A DNA stretch of 64,000 nt from Chondrus crispus (Eukaryota; Rhodophyta; Florideophyceae; Gigartinales; Gigartinaceae), in the NCBI RefSeq assembly GCF_000350225.1, contig NW_005178519.1, positions 195,632-259,631 of the forward strand, in the 5' to 3' direction. Positions 20,691 to 32,148 of the stretch are shown here, piece after piece. Within the stretch, counting starts at the first letter, position 1; every line of letters begins with the position of its first letter. The position numbers were made by a program, and so were the translations under genes. Below the pieces are notes generated by a model. That model had not been told where the DNA came from. It did no database searches and saw only the letters and a list, made by a program, of their open reading frames with translations.

Positions 20691-20903
20691 TTCATATTTA
20701 ACGCTGATTTGGCATTTTCCATTCCAACAGCAAATGTGATAAATATGGCGATATACTTGTAAATATGGGGCGATATTTATACATAGGTGCTCATTTGATA
20801 TTGGAAAGTACTGAAAAGTGTAATGGAGTTCTCAAGTTGTATGTTCGTGTTGTTTTTGATGATATCGTCTCTCTCCATTGATCTGACAGATCTTAGTCAG
20901 CCT

Positions 20904-21012
20904 CCGTCAAGCGTCGCAATGAGCAATGCACTACTCGAACACTACACTACTCGAACACTGCACTACTCGAACAGTGTTCGAGTAGTGCATTGCTCATTGC
21001 GACGCTTGACGG
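20904..21012. repeat. Long inverted repeat inside Harbinger-1
   Basis: Two arms of about 38 bp (the left begins CCGTCAAGCGTCGCAATGAG, the right is its reverse complement) enclose further copies of ACTACTCGAACA. Three direct copies of this 12-mer followed by the inverted copy could form a long hairpin upstream of the transposase. Confidence 0.85.
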
Positions 21013-21021
21013 ACGCTGACT

Positions 21022-22289
21022 ATGGCAGGGCGGCGACCAGGGATCTCATCTACGAGCGGAATTGACAAGCATGGAGGCCAACTGATGCCGCTTGGAGTAG
21101 CTGCGAGGAGAACAAGGCTATTATCATGTGCCTGTTATGCAGTGTTCGGTCTGATAAGGAGCCAGGCCTCTTCCGGCGCCCACCTGGGCCGCATCACTCC
21201 GAACGTCCCACGTCGCATCTTTTCGTTTGCAGTACTCGTCCAAGGGCTGTCTGATCGCTTTTTCTCGAGACCGTATCGCATGGGCAAGCAAGAAATTTTT
21301 CAAGCTTTGCGAGATGTTCGTTCTCGCCCGAGAACGCGAGGTCTCCAGCTGAGCTGCGCCTCTCCGTGACGCTGAGGTGGCTTGCCGGGGGCTCGTGTTT
21401 GGATATAGGGCTGGCCCATGGCCTACCGTCATCATCGCGGTACGTACACATTGACGAGACGATAGCATTGCTAAATGCCACTCTGCCCATGCGCTTCCCA
21501 CATAGGGACGTGCAGTGGCTCAGGGGCTGTTCGGAAGGGTTTGGAAGAGGTGCTAGCCCTCTGAATGGGTGTGTTGGCGCCGTAGATAGCATCGCTATCA
21601 AAATTGCACAGCCGTCGCGGCGAGAGGTTGCGAACTCCGTCTCGTACTATAATTGCAAGGCATTTTTCGCACTGAATGTGCAGGCAATGTGCGACTATCG
21701 GTATCGCTTCCTTTTTCTCTCAGCTATACTTCCTGGTGCCCCGCACGACTCGGCTGCCTATGGAATGAGCCTGCTGGCAAGGCTGCTAGAGAAAGAACAA
21801 GAAGACGGGGGCCTTTTGGATGGGTACTGGGTTGCCGGAGATGACGCCTACGTGTGCACGAACAGAGTGCTCACGCCATGGCCTGGGCGTCGGCTGGAGG
21901 TCGCAAAGGATTGCTTCAATTTTTGGCAGTCAAGTGCAAGGATCCATATCGAGCAGGCATTCGGCATCATGGTTGCCCGCTTCGGCGTTTTCTGGAGGCC
22001 TTTAAGGTGTTCGGTCGAAAAGGCTGGGCAAACCGTGCTGGTTTGTGCAAAGCTGCACAACTATATCATTGATGAGTCTAGGGCCTCCGCTACAGTTCCG
22101 TTCGCATCGGGGCTAGATGGTGATCATCATCGAGAGGCTCCAGAGAGCGTCGTGCATCTCCAAGACGAATGTGACAGCGATCTAAGCCTCCATAGCCGTC
22201 GTCGCAATCTTGAGGCATCTGAATTGCGGCAAGCGTTTACAAACGAGATAGAAGATGCTGGTCTACGACGCCCAGATATTTACTACTAG
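21022..22289 (+). pseudogene. PIF/Harbinger DDE transposase (HARBI1-like), one frame change
   Basis: From about 21366 on, the frame encodes a DDE_4-type nuclease. It has LRLSVTLRWLAGGS (the helical region before the catalytic core), GAVDSIAI (first Asp), ILPGAPHDSAAY, VAGDDAYV (second Asp) and IHIEQAFGIMVARFGVFWRPL (Glu). The upstream segment (RFFSRPYRMGKQEIFQAL) looks like the preceding part of the same protein but is in another frame, and the switch lies between about 21310 and 21366. I saw no convincing intron there, so a small indel is likelier. All three catalytic residues are kept. Confidence 0.85.
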
Positions 22290-22453
22290 GCTAGTAAAGC
22301 AAGAAGTTGTGATAGCGACGCGCTTCACTGCCCCGAGTGCTTCGAGAGCAGTCCTCGAATCATATGTTGAAGATAGCTCCGACGCTCCACGAGCTCGTGG
22401 ACGAGGTTAGCATCAACTTTCTCTTCTGCAACCTCAATTGCACGGGTGAGCTC

Positions 22454-23593
22454 TTACTCGACGCCACCTGCCTTTCCAATCGACTCTGCCACGCGCTCCA
22501 ACTTATCGCACTCGCTGGCGAAGTCCGGCAATGGCTGGTCTGCACTTGGACCAGGCGTCTGCACGGGCGTCTGCACGGGCAAGGATGCAAATGTGATGGG
22601 TGTGTTGGCTACTAGCGCGAGGCCGCCTGTAATGGCACTGGCAACAGACGCGTCACTATCACCCTTGTGCTTCTTGCGGGCGGAACGATTGCCGCCTCTA
22701 GCCGCAGCGTTGCGACTCGCATCAATTCCTTCTATCCCCTCTTCAACTTGGGCGGCTGTAGGAAGCTCACAAAGAACCGCGTCTAGACTTGGATGCGAGT
22801 TGAACAAGCAGTGCATATAACAAAGCGTGTCGTCTCCGTTCACGAAAGATGGGAAAACCTCGAAGTCTCCTTGGCCACTCTTCGTGTAGTTTTAGTGCGC
22901 TCTCGTGTAAGCGGATCTGAGATTGACCCACCTCTGACGCAAGAAGACTCCACTCCTCTTGTGAGGCGCGAGCTGAGGGTTGTATGACTCGAGCAGGTCT
23001 TCGGTAACCCCATCAACAGGCTCAGGAGCATTTGGCATCCACAAGTTGTCGTTGAACAGAGCCTGAAACTCCACGGCCCAAGGATCATGACGCCCCCGGT
23101 CGATCTTCGCCCGCGACTCAGGCCTCGTGTAAAGTTTGGAGAGATCAGTCATATGCCGCGGGTCTGCGATGACGTGCATAAGCCTCACCCCTTCGTTTGA
23201 GGTCCAGTTTGGCGCCTTTTCGCGGCCTGCTCGGGCAGCCGCGGCGTCCGCGCCGTCCTCGTCAAACAGAGTGGCCAGCCGCGTTGCATCTTCCGCGGTG
23301 CGCACACCTTTCGCGCGCAGCCTGTCACCCAGCACCTTGGTGCCGTTGCTCGGGAGTCTGAGACGGCAGCAGGCCTTGCGAAGTGTGCCTTGGCTGGCCG
23401 CTTGCACTTGGCCAAGGTTTGATAACAAGAGCCGCGCGGCAGCGGCCGCATCTTCCTCCGACGACGCGCTTCCGGCTTGTGGCGGACGTCCCGCCACTTC
23501 GCTGGCTCCGCCTTCTGCCGCGGGCACGTGCGCGGCCGGGGCCGCGTGCGCGGCCGGGGCGCAGACGGCGGGCGGCGAGTCTTCGCGCTCCAT
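22454..23593 (-). pseudogene. Harbinger-1 accessory DNA-binding protein (SAP and SANT-like), one nonsense codon
   Basis: The start MEREDSPP is at 23593; the frame stays open further upstream into the terminal repeat, but that part has no protein character. After an Ala-rich segment comes a SAP-like helix pair (RKACCRLRLPSNGTKVLGDRLRAKG by eye, residues about 65-90), then a Myb/SANT-like region around NWTSNEGVRLMHVIADPRH. A TAA at 22892-22894 breaks the frame, but the same frame continues with NYTKSGQGDFEVFP and CYMHCLF, so this is one gene with a single stop. Harbinger elements need such a partner for nuclear import or end binding of the transposase. The gene is convergent with the transposase, with 164 bp between them. 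Confidence 0.78.
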
Positions 23594-23880
23594 CGTGCGG
23601 CAACGGACGAAACTGCAGGCCGAGACGAAAGAGCACAAGTCCGACTTGCGGGTCACTCCGACACAAGTCCCCCGTGTTCCTTGTCTCGGGCTGCAGTTTC
23701 GACAACACACGTGTAAATATGAAGCTATATCTGATACGCGTATGTATGGGACTTGCACGGGAACTCGTTGCAAGTCCCGTACGATATGGGCTGCCAGCCC
23801 AGTGGGCATTTCATACGGGGAGCTCGGCACTAAATATGGGAGGCGATATGGCCAATCACAGTCTGGCACATGGATTTCCT

Positions 23881-23933
23881 GCCCCATATTTACGATTTGA
23901 TATTTAGGATACTGTATACCGCTGGAACGGCCC
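23881..23933 (-). repeat. Right terminal inverted repeat of Harbinger-1
   Basis: The reverse complement begins GGGCCGTTCCAGC and matches the left end. It is followed directly by the TTA duplication. Confidence 0.88.
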
Positions 23934-23936
23934 TTA

Positions 23937-24326
23937 GTGTATGGAAATCGATATGACACAGTCACAGGTTAATGCTGTCTCCTAATAGTGTCGGTTTTGA
24001 GGCTTGGTATGGAGTGGCACTAATGGTTCCGTACAAAACTGTATATTTGGTCTAGTACGCCGAATAATACATCATCTTGAAACGGGAGAGAAAGTTGCTT
24101 TCTTCACAAATGGCATTTCTCAAGACGTCTTATTTAGCTCTGGATCTTGTATATGGCCAACACAACCCACAGGAACGTGTCCAAATAATACAGGTTTCCT
24201 ATCTTATGACAATAATGCTGAAGCATGTGTACTATTCACGATTCGCACTACTCACAGATATACTACGCAGTGTGTAAATTTATTTCAATAGGTAGGGATG
24301 GCCGATGCTATATCATAGGACAGGCT
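23937..24326. other. Spacer between Harbinger-1 and the reverse transcriptase fragment
   Basis: 390 bp, AT-rich, without a recognisable gene. On the minus strand it would be the 3' tail of the non-LTR element. Confidence 0.35.
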
Positions 24327-26256
24327 TCACACTTGGGTAGGGCACGATAAGGCCGGCCCATGATAAGGCATGCGGGCGAGCGTGGCGGAAGCAACGCTTG
24401 ACCAAATGGCGTAACTGAGGCGCTGAGACATTCGGGACTTGGCGGTACCAAGCGTTGTCCCTGTGCGGATGGCTATTTGATGAGCGAGGGACTCGAGTAC
24501 AGCTGAAGTGGGGGCGCTGGGGGCGCCCAGAGTGTCGAACGCTAAGGGGACGAAGTGCCAGTCCAACGGGGGGAGCACAGCGTCGGATTGCAAATGTAGG
24601 GCAGAGCGGAGAAGGCGAGCGTGCGTGCGAAGTTTGTCCGCATCCGCCACTTCAGCAGCCCCGGCCACGCGTCGAGCGGCCGGGATGAGGGCTCCTGCGC
24701 GATATGGGCTGCTTACAGTGACGTCGTAGGCGGTGGGCCGGTCTGGAAGAGCGCCCGCAGGAGGCGGGGAACGTTGGACGAGGATGTCAGCTGGACGTTG
24801 AGCAGTGCCGGGGATCAGGAAGGGCACTTCGAGATCACAACGCAGTCCGGCGGCGCGAAACGCATGTCGCGCAAGAGCGTTGTGCACGGTGTTGTGGCGA
24901 TGCACAACACCGAAGCCGTACCGACATATAGCAGCATGGTCCCCGCGGGTGTCCATGCGATGGCGACAGTGGGAGCACACAAGGGGCGTGATGGAGTCGC
25001 TGTAGACCGTTGTATCTAAATGACGACGTAGCATTACGGACCACGCCTCGTTAGAAACGTGGGACGTCAGGGCAGGGTGGGCGCAAAGGAATGCAGCGGC
25101 TCCGGGAGCGGAGAGAGAGTTGTACCGCGCTCGACGGTGCACAGAGGCGGCGGTGTGGCCAGAGAGGGAGGGTAGCCGGTCCCATGCGGACTTTTCCCAG
25201 TAAATGCGAGCGAACGCCTCATGAAGCGCCTGAAATAGTGTGTGATGTACGCGTTCAGGTCGGTCCAGCAGGGCGTCAGGCTCAAACGGTCCAAGTGATG
25301 AATGCGTGCTCACCACACCCCTGGTATGCAATTCGGGGTGGGTGGACGCGAGGATGCCCACAAGGTAGCGGCGGGACATACTACGGTATTGCGGGACGGA
25401 AGGATGCGCGGGACCTTGGATACGAACAGAGGCAGAATCGAGGAGGCTTGCTGCATACGATGCGTGCACAAATGGGGTGAGAGGTGTAAACCCATGGCCC
25501 CCCATACGAAAAGGGAGTCCTATTTGCATCGACAAGGAGGGGGAGAGCGGTATGTCATTAAACCGCGAGTACGTAGCCTGCTGTAATTCGTCAAAGCTTA
25601 CAGCAAGTGGGAGGGACACAGCGGGAGGTGTCAAGCGAAACACATGCTCCACCTTGCAAACTGACCCTGTCACGCGGTGTAGGTGAAACCGTACGCGTGC
25701 ATCAGGCACATCATCTAGGAGCTTGAGTGAGTCTGACACCGACGAGATTTTTTGGCGTAAGAATTTCTTAATGTATGATTCGGTTCCAAGGGGAGCACCG
25801 AGGAGAGCAATCCCACCGTCTTGTGTGACATCCAATGGGAACGATTGGGTCATATTTTGTAGAAGAGCGGGGATCATAGAGGGCCAATATGCACGACATT
25901 TCGAGACGTTCATGGTAAATCCCATGTCAGGGCCGGACGTTTTCAAGATTTTCAGCGCTTTGGTCACCTCCGGTATTGTTCCTACGAGAGTGCCGTCGTC
26001 AGCGTACCACTGGTTCAGCGAAAGATGGCACTCTCGGCTGATTCGCCTCACGAGAGGCTGCAGAGCGAGCGAAAACAAAAGCATTCCAGCAGGGTCTCCC
26101 TGCTGTGTGCCTTGACGACTCTTCGAAAGGACTCGAGGGGAGAACGGCAGAACGAGATCCGGTACAGTACGGCCGTATATCGTATTGAGAAAGTGGGCCA
26201 AGCTCGGAGTTTGCAGCGATAATTTGTTGATCATTGCTTGCCGTGAGAAGGTATTA
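24327..26256 (-). pseudogene. Non-LTR retrotransposon fragment: reverse transcriptase plus restriction-like endonuclease
   Basis: On the minus strand the frame enters RT at NTFSRQAMINKL, then shows motif B (GTQQGDPAGMLLFSLALQPL) and the catalytic WYADDGTLVG with intact aspartates. The C-terminal part has a zinc motif CSHCRHRMDTRGDHAAIC (CX2CX9HX3C) and then RPADILVQ and AYDVTVSSP, the PD-(D/E)xK signature of restriction-like-endonuclease elements (R2 and relatives). The N-terminal half of the element, including RT motifs 0 to A, is missing, so this is a 5'-truncated copy. It is not interrupted by stops. On its 5' side the frame runs without a break into the pogo transposase remnant. Confidence 0.85.
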
Positions 26257-28055
26257 CAGTGAATCCTCCCTAACTGCATATGAAAAGTGGACGGCTTTCG
26301 TATGAAGTTGGCGAACATATGCACTTGTCGAAAATGTCCATATATAGGGCATCTATGGAACATCAGTAAACGCCTCATTTTTTTCAAAAAATTCAGATAT
26401 GCGGGTCTGCCGTGCTGACTTGGCCTGCTGGGGTTTAGATCACGCTGCAAGGTGCGCAGAGAGCCCAAGACTAGCGGGTCTGCAAAGTCCGCGCTCTCAA
26501 GAAGGTGGCGCACTACAACAATCCACCTCAAGCGCTCTTCATATCCGACCCCCTCCAAGTAAGATGCAGTCTCTGCATCACTTTCCTCGCTTTCAACTTC
26601 CCCTTCCGTCATCGCCGCCACTGCCCCCGACACAAGAGTTGTGTCATCGGCTTCCTCTAAAACATTGTTCTCATCCTCAGGATTTGTTATAAAATCAATA
26701 TCCATCTGTGTCTGAGGTGCGACGAGTTCGGACATTGCAGCCAATACCTCTGCCACTGTACTATCTTCAACCCTTTGCATCTCTTCAGTTCCCATCACTA
26801 AACCCGTGTGATGCCAGCAATTCTTCAAAACTGAGGCTGGAATGTCGTCCCACATTCGTCTCATCGCCTTCATAGAAGTCAACTAATCGACCTTATATAT
26901 ATTCTCCACCTTAGCATCCATATAATCCAGCGCTCTCTCGTACTGCCACTTCCGATATCGTACCTTCAGTGCAGCGATAATGCCTGCGTCTAACGGTTGC
27001 AGTTTAGACGTAGTGTTCGGCGGCAAAAAAACAACCTCAACATTATCGAGTAGTGGCAGAGTTTCCTCTGTACCATGAGCTTACCAATTGTCGAGTAGAA
27101 GTAGCACTTTTCGGGATGGACTGGAACGAGAAATGTATGAAGAAAAACGTAGAATCCATGCAAAAAATAAAGCGCTCGTCATCCACGCTTTTTTGTTTGC
27201 GTGATACTCAAACCCCAGCTGCTGTCCTTTCTGTTTCTTAAAACACCGAGGCTTCTTTGCTTTTCCAATACACATCAGTGGGAGGCGCTCCGATCCATCC
27301 GCGTTACAGCATGCCAGGTAAGTCAGGCGGACCTTCTCGCATTTTCGACCAGGTAACCTTTCACTCGCTATCGTGCGATCTGGTGCCATGCGATAGAAGT
27401 GGCCAAACTCGTCCGCATTGAAAACATCACAGTGTTTATAAAACTGAATTGTACTGCGTAGCAAGGGCATTTGACGATCAATTGCAGCCTGGTTTGCATC
27501 TCCCGATTCGCCATGAGACTTGATGGATTTAAGGTTCCACAGTTTCTGGAAACGGGTCAACCAACCTGAGCTAAACATAAGCTTGGTTTGTTTCTGCGGC
27601 GGAAGGGACAAGTTTATGAGATGCTGTAACCTCCTTGCCTTTGCAATAATTAAACTTCCATTCACACAGCGACGTGCGCGAAATTGAGCATTGATCCAGG
27701 AATGCAATGCTGCCTCCAACTCTCTACAATTGCCATAAGTGTAGCGCTTGTGGATTGCTGAAGGAAAGAGGGACGGGCGAGTTGCATTTTTGATGATGCG
27801 AGAGATGGTAGATTGGTTCGGCTTACGGAGGAGGTGGAATTTGTCGTAGGCCCACTGTGCGAGCGCTTCTTGGTGAAATGATTCACCTGCAGAAATTCGA
27901 CGCACCCGCTCGTCCATTACTTTCTGTTTCTGGACGACTGTGAGTGAGGTGAGTCGTGTATGGGAGTCCATGTTGTTTTGGTTTGGTGGTTGAGGACGGT
28001 TGTGAGGCAACTGGGAGAGCGTGTGCCTATAAACCATGGTGTTGCGATGTTTCAC
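26257..28055 (-). pseudogene. pogo/Tigger-type transposase, two nonsense codons
   Basis: The minus-strand frame begins at 28055. It has an N-terminal psq-type helix-turn-helix (about 27780-27960), a CENP-B/Tc5-type DNA-binding domain (ELEAALHSWINAQF to GWLTRFQKLW), then the DDE domain. Catalytic residues are seen in FNADEFGHFYRMAPDRTIA, LLLLDNW and, after a TAA at 27081-27083, TSKLQPLDAGI. A TAG at 26883-26885 follows; the same frame then continues with MWDDIPASVLKNCWHHTGLV, which matches the usual pogo C-terminal region. The family moves by cut and paste into TA. Both stops lie in one otherwise open frame, so the decay is modest. Confidence 0.85.
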
Positions 28056-28188
28056 AGTAAAGTGAAGTTGGACTGTAGCCTAATGCCTCTGTCCTACGAC
28101 CTAAATTCTGCGTGCCGCCGCTGGTGTTGACTTTGCAGTCCGCCGCCAGTGTTGAATTTGCAATGCCGACGGCGGTGGCGAATCACTG
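26257..28188 (-). mobile_element. Probable extent of the pogo/Tigger element
   Basis: The left end reads TA then CAGTGAATCCTCC on the plus strand (26255-26269). The right end on the minus strand reads CAGTGATTCGCCACC (from 28188). CAGTG is the usual pogo/mariner-like terminus. The match is short and the right-hand TA lies two bases off, so the limits are tentative. Confidence 0.5.
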
Positions 28189-28952
28189 CATATTTGTTGT
28201 CATACGTTTTTATTTGTTTCATAGGTTGCCTCTGTATGAGGGTTCGATATGATTAAGGATCACTTTCTTGATGCAGTTATGCGGTATGTGTCAGAGTAAC
28301 TGACTAGACGAGTAGTCACTGTAATTAGCTTATCATTATCAATTCAGGTCAAACCATGTAGGCTACATTTAGCTATCAACAATAGAGTCCCTTAAGGACG
28401 TGCCACCTACAAATTCTACCTGTTCAGGGTGTAACCGCTTAGAGACAATTTATGGGTGGCGCAACCTCCCTTTTATGGTAGTGCGCCTACTGTTATTGTA
28501 GAGTCAATAGGACTATAAAGCCAGGTCGAAGACGCTACTCGTCTTCGACCTCAGCACATTGAACCCATCTGAACAACAACCCGACAACCCTGTCCCGACC
28601 GTGCTCACCGTCGCTAGCGGTTTCGAGGCAATAGCCTGCCGCTCTATCCTCCCCTCTGGTAACTCTAATTACCGCCCCCTTTTTGTCATACCAACCACCC
28701 CGCCGGACCGCCCCACCCGGTCGGTCTCCCGACACTTATAAGTTTAAGGGACCACCGCCCCCATTTGGTCCTGCCCCGCTCCGCTGATAAGACCTGCCTT
28801 ATTATACCGCCGATTCAAGCTCTTTGCGCATCGTTAACAAGGCCGCCTTATCTACTTCGCCGAATTGGAAATCAAGAAATTTTTTAGAAAACCACTTTGT
28901 CCCTAACTTTTATTGTCATTACTACTGTTTAGTTTGGCAATAGAGGTTATAC
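28189..28952. other. Spacer with a hairpin, possibly old LTR or promoter sequence
   Basis: 764 bp without a supported gene. A perfect 12-bp inverted repeat (AGGTCGAAGACG, 5-base loop, 28523-28551) sits just after an ACTATAAAGCC TATA-like motif at about 28511. This could be the promoter part of a decayed LTR, but no second copy is present to prove it. Confidence 0.35.
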
Positions 28953-28955
28953 ATT

Positions 28956-28997
28956 GGGTGCATCCAGAAATTGCCACTCCATCACTCCAACACAGTA
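28956..28997 (+). repeat. Left terminal inverted repeat of Harbinger-2
   Basis: The first 25 bp match the right end exactly. An 8-bp insertion (ATCACTCC) then precedes AACAC, which the right end also has. Confidence 0.88.
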
Positions 28998-29108
28998 TGG
29001 TAAATGTCGAAAAATGCAACTACGCCACCACTGCGCTACTCAGCCCGCCAAACCTGAGCGCTGCTGCCGTATTCCGTCTTACACCATTTCCCCGCCGTCT
29101 CGCTTTCC

Positions 29109-30686
29109 TTGACTTCAACACATGCCAACATCATGCCAAACACCCCTCCTCTCCCAATTGTTGCGACGTCGTTCGCGCCCATGGCTTCCCGTCAAGTCCC
29201 ATCTGGTGCCGAGGTCATCCTTGACCTCGTCGATCAAGATCTACACGTTGTAGCCCCGCCCCCGACCCCCGCCACGCCCAACCCAGTCACACCAACCGCA
29301 GCCACGGGACCCCCGAGACCCACACATGCCACATCCACCCCGCCGCCAACATTCCGCACACGGTTTGCCACCTCAAAGCATGCTGCACCAGCCCGCGCCC
29401 CGACGAATGCCGCACCAACCCCTACCCCCGAGAAGGTCGCACTAGCCCGAATCCCTACGGATGTCCCACCAATCCATACCTCGACACGTGCGACATCAAA
29501 CCTCACCCTTGCACATGCCTCGCCAACTCTCATTCCAACGAATGCCGCACCGACCCCCCCTCCCGAGCATGTCACACCATCCTCGATCCTTGTACACGCC
29601 GCACCAACCCCCCCAACCTTGACGCATGCTGCACCAACCCTCCAACCCTCGACTCATGCCTCACCAACCCCCCCACCCTCGACGCATGCCGCACCAACCA
29701 GCACACACCTGACGCATGCCGCACAAACGCGCACACACCTGACTCATGCCGCAATCACACCCTCACACCCGACGCATGCCTCAGCCATCCCCACAATCCT
29801 GACGCATGCAGTACGAGCCGCCACCCCGACAAATGCCACACCAGCACCGATCCGGATGCCCGAAATACCAACCGCACGCCCGACTGCACCGACTACAAAT
29901 CCGACGAATGAGACACGGAAAAACACTTCGCGTCGCACTACCAAGCCAAAGTTCCGCGCTGGTGTGCCCAACTACTCATTCGAGGATGTTGACGCTCTCC
30001 TCTCCATTACCGCAGAAGTAGAGCCGTTAGGCTCCAACCATTGGGCCATCGTTGGAAACCGCTTTGGTGAGTGGGCCGAATCCAATGGCCGCCCCATTAG
30101 AGATGCCGAGTCTCTCAAGAACAAATTTGATAAGTTATCAAACACGAAAAAGAAAACAGGAGACCCGTCCTGCCCCGAGCCGGTTCGAAGAGCAAAACAC
30201 ATTGCACGCGCAATTCAGAGCAAGTGCGCTGCGCGTGTACTGGGAGGCGAGGACGATGACGAGTTGGAAAACTGCGGGGATGCGGAAAATTCGTTGAACG
30301 CCTGAGGCAGATGGGAAACAGAGGAGGAGTCGGGCACTGTCGAAGTGCGGCAAAATAAACGAAAGGCAGGGAAAGGTGGCCGTGGGACCCCCTCGAAAAT
30401 TTCGAGAGTCGACTCGCAAATGCTCGAGCATGTCGGAATGCTGAGCGAACACATCGGGAGCATTTCGCGATCATTTAATTCGAACCGGTCGGCTGAAAAT
30501 GCAGCTAGTGAGGATTTAATTCGGCAGCTCGTTCAGGAGGTCACAAGAGTACGGGAAGAGGTCAAGCAGGTGCGTGAGGAATTTAAAGAAACGATGCAGC
30601 CCACGAATGAAATGCTGAATGAAATGAAGGCTGTCTTAAACAAGCTAGCTCAGAACGCAGTAAGAAAGGATACGGAACAGAAATAA
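29109..30686 (+). pseudogene. Harbinger-2 Myb/SANT-like (DUF6818-type) DNA-binding protein, one nonsense codon
   Basis: The first 260 residues are a Thr/Ala/Pro-rich tract with repeated T-H-A-A-P-T units of 10-11 residues, a coding minisatellite at about 29580-29840. Then comes a DNA-binding domain with the pattern PNYSFEDVDALLSI, LGSNHWAIVGNRF, ESLKNKFDKLSN, KTGDPSCPEPVRRAKHI, which matches the Myb/SANT-like DUF6818 type. A TGA at 30303-30305 ends this frame. The same frame then resumes with a Lys-rich segment and a coiled coil (QEVTRVREEVKQVREEF), so the two parts were one protein of about 525 residues. It is the expected Harbinger partner protein for end recognition. Confidence 0.78.
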
Positions 30687-30721
30687 ACTTTGCACAGTCC
30701 TTTCTCAAACTACCCAAACGT

Positions 30722-32051
30722 TTACTGTTGGAACGGCAACTGCGTGCGACTGTACGTAGTTGGGATCTGGTTAAGTCGAACAAATCGAGCGCGCAAATTG
30801 AAAAGATGGCAGCAGATGAGTAAAAGTCGCATCCTTTTGTTAGAATCCGCTGGCAAGGGTACTTTAAGGCGAGCGAACGGACCCTTCACTGCACGAACAC
30901 CCCACTCGGCGCTTTGTCGCTCGCTTGGCATAACGCGTTGTAAAACGATGTCTACAGCCGCGAGGTGTGAGGATGCGGGAATGTCGCTGGTTTCATTTGC
31001 CTTGCGCGAACGGTCAACTTTTCCATTGGTGGCTTTTAGGTTGTTTACGAAGGCGGTGTCTCCCAAAATAGCCATGCCAGGTGGCGTCATTTCATCAGAC
31101 AATTTCGGGAAGTATAAACCCGATGCCATAGCCAGCTTGTTATCATGCCAACTTCCCGGAAAGTTAATAGCAGCGTGTATGAGCTCACCAAAAAAATTAA
31201 AGACGAACAAATTGGTCACCTCGACAGACTGTGTAAACCCTTCATAGTACGCGTTCTGAAGGTTGGCGTCCGTGTAGTCAGCGCAGGGCCATTCTGCCAC
31301 CGTCCGTTATAGCGAACACGCCAGTGAGAAGGCCTCCATTCTGCCGATTGTTTTCGAGAAGAGCTGCTGAAAGCTTCATTTCGGCAAATGTAGGCCAGCG
31401 GATTGCAAAATCAGTTCGCTCTTGTTTGCGAACAACGCGCATCAGCACCTCTAAGCTGTAGTCTAACCATACACTTACGCTGGAGGATACAATTCCGAAA
31501 ATAGGGCACATATTGTAGACTGTTCCTTTTGTTTTGATGTACCATAACGCCAGACCGAGCAAATCAATGCTGTTAAGGAAAGGCTTACGTCCTCTCGTCT
31601 TTACACCGTTTCTGTATGGGCTCCCAAAATTGAACCCAACGCGCTCAGACTCAAAGAATGGCAGAATACGCTGTAAAATGATGGCCTTTGTGAAGTTTGT
31701 CGCGAGGAGAAAGTCATCGTCGATGCCGCATGACAAAATTTGATTCCATGCCGTTGTCAGCCTGGTGTAAACCGGTCGGATCAATGCCGCTCGGCGATAC
31801 TGAGGGGGCTTTCGGGATCTTCGTTTCTCCCGTTTATCCTTCTCCTTCGAAGAACCCTCCATGTGAGGGAAACAGCAGCAACAGATGCTGCTGCTGTTGC
31901 GAGCACTGCGAGTTCTTCGAGAGCTTGTGTGCGTTTTGGGCTGGCCATCATAGGATATGGGCAATTTTGGGTCGTCCGTGTTGATCCTGAGAGCAGGAAG
32001 GGGATCAACTCCCCACAAAATGTTATCATATTGCAGAGTGGCGGAGTGCAA
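30722..32051 (-). pseudogene. Harbinger-2 DDE transposase with a one-base frameshift
   Basis: The upstream part (31278-32051) holds the DNA-binding helical region (NSIDLLGLALWYIKTKGTVY) and ends in VFAITDGGRM with the first catalytic Asp. Right there one extra G in ATGGCCC shifts the frame; removing it joins to PCADYTDANLQNAYYEGF. The downstream part has INFPGSWHDNKLA, ILGDTAFV (second Asp) and SAEWGVRAVKGPFARL (Glu). All three catalytic residues are kept, so the frameshift is the only obvious lesion. It is convergent with the SANT-like gene, with 35 bp between them. Confidence 0.86.
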
Positions 32052-32074
32052 GGACCCCTCGGGGGTCCTTGCAC
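32046..32074. repeat. Perfect 13-bp hairpin at the transposase 5' end
   Basis: GTGCAAGGACCCC, a 3-base loop and its exact reverse complement. It overlaps the first codons or leader of the minus-strand transposase and could affect its transcription or translation. Confidence 0.85.
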
Positions 32075-32148
32075 TTCAGCAGAAGTGGTGGGGCGCCCAC
32101 TACATTTCCAGCCCAGCGGAGGCCTGTGATTGGCCAAAAAGTGTCGCA

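Larger units (their letters stand above)
20639..23933 (+). mobile_element. PIF/Harbinger DNA transposon (Harbinger-1)
   Basis: 3295 bp flanked by the 3-bp target duplication TTA (20636-20638 and 23934-23936), typical of PIF/Harbinger. The terminal inverted repeats start GGGCCGTTCCAGC and stay similar for about 50 bp. Inside are two convergent genes, a DDE transposase (plus) and a DNA-binding protein (minus), the usual two-gene layout of this superfamily. It inserted only about 15 bp beyond the copia-1 LTR. Confidence 0.92.

Noticed and set aside
23594..23965. N-terminal extension of the Harbinger-1 partner protein
   Set aside because: It runs through the terminal inverted repeat and has no protein-like character; ATG 23593 starts the plausible protein.
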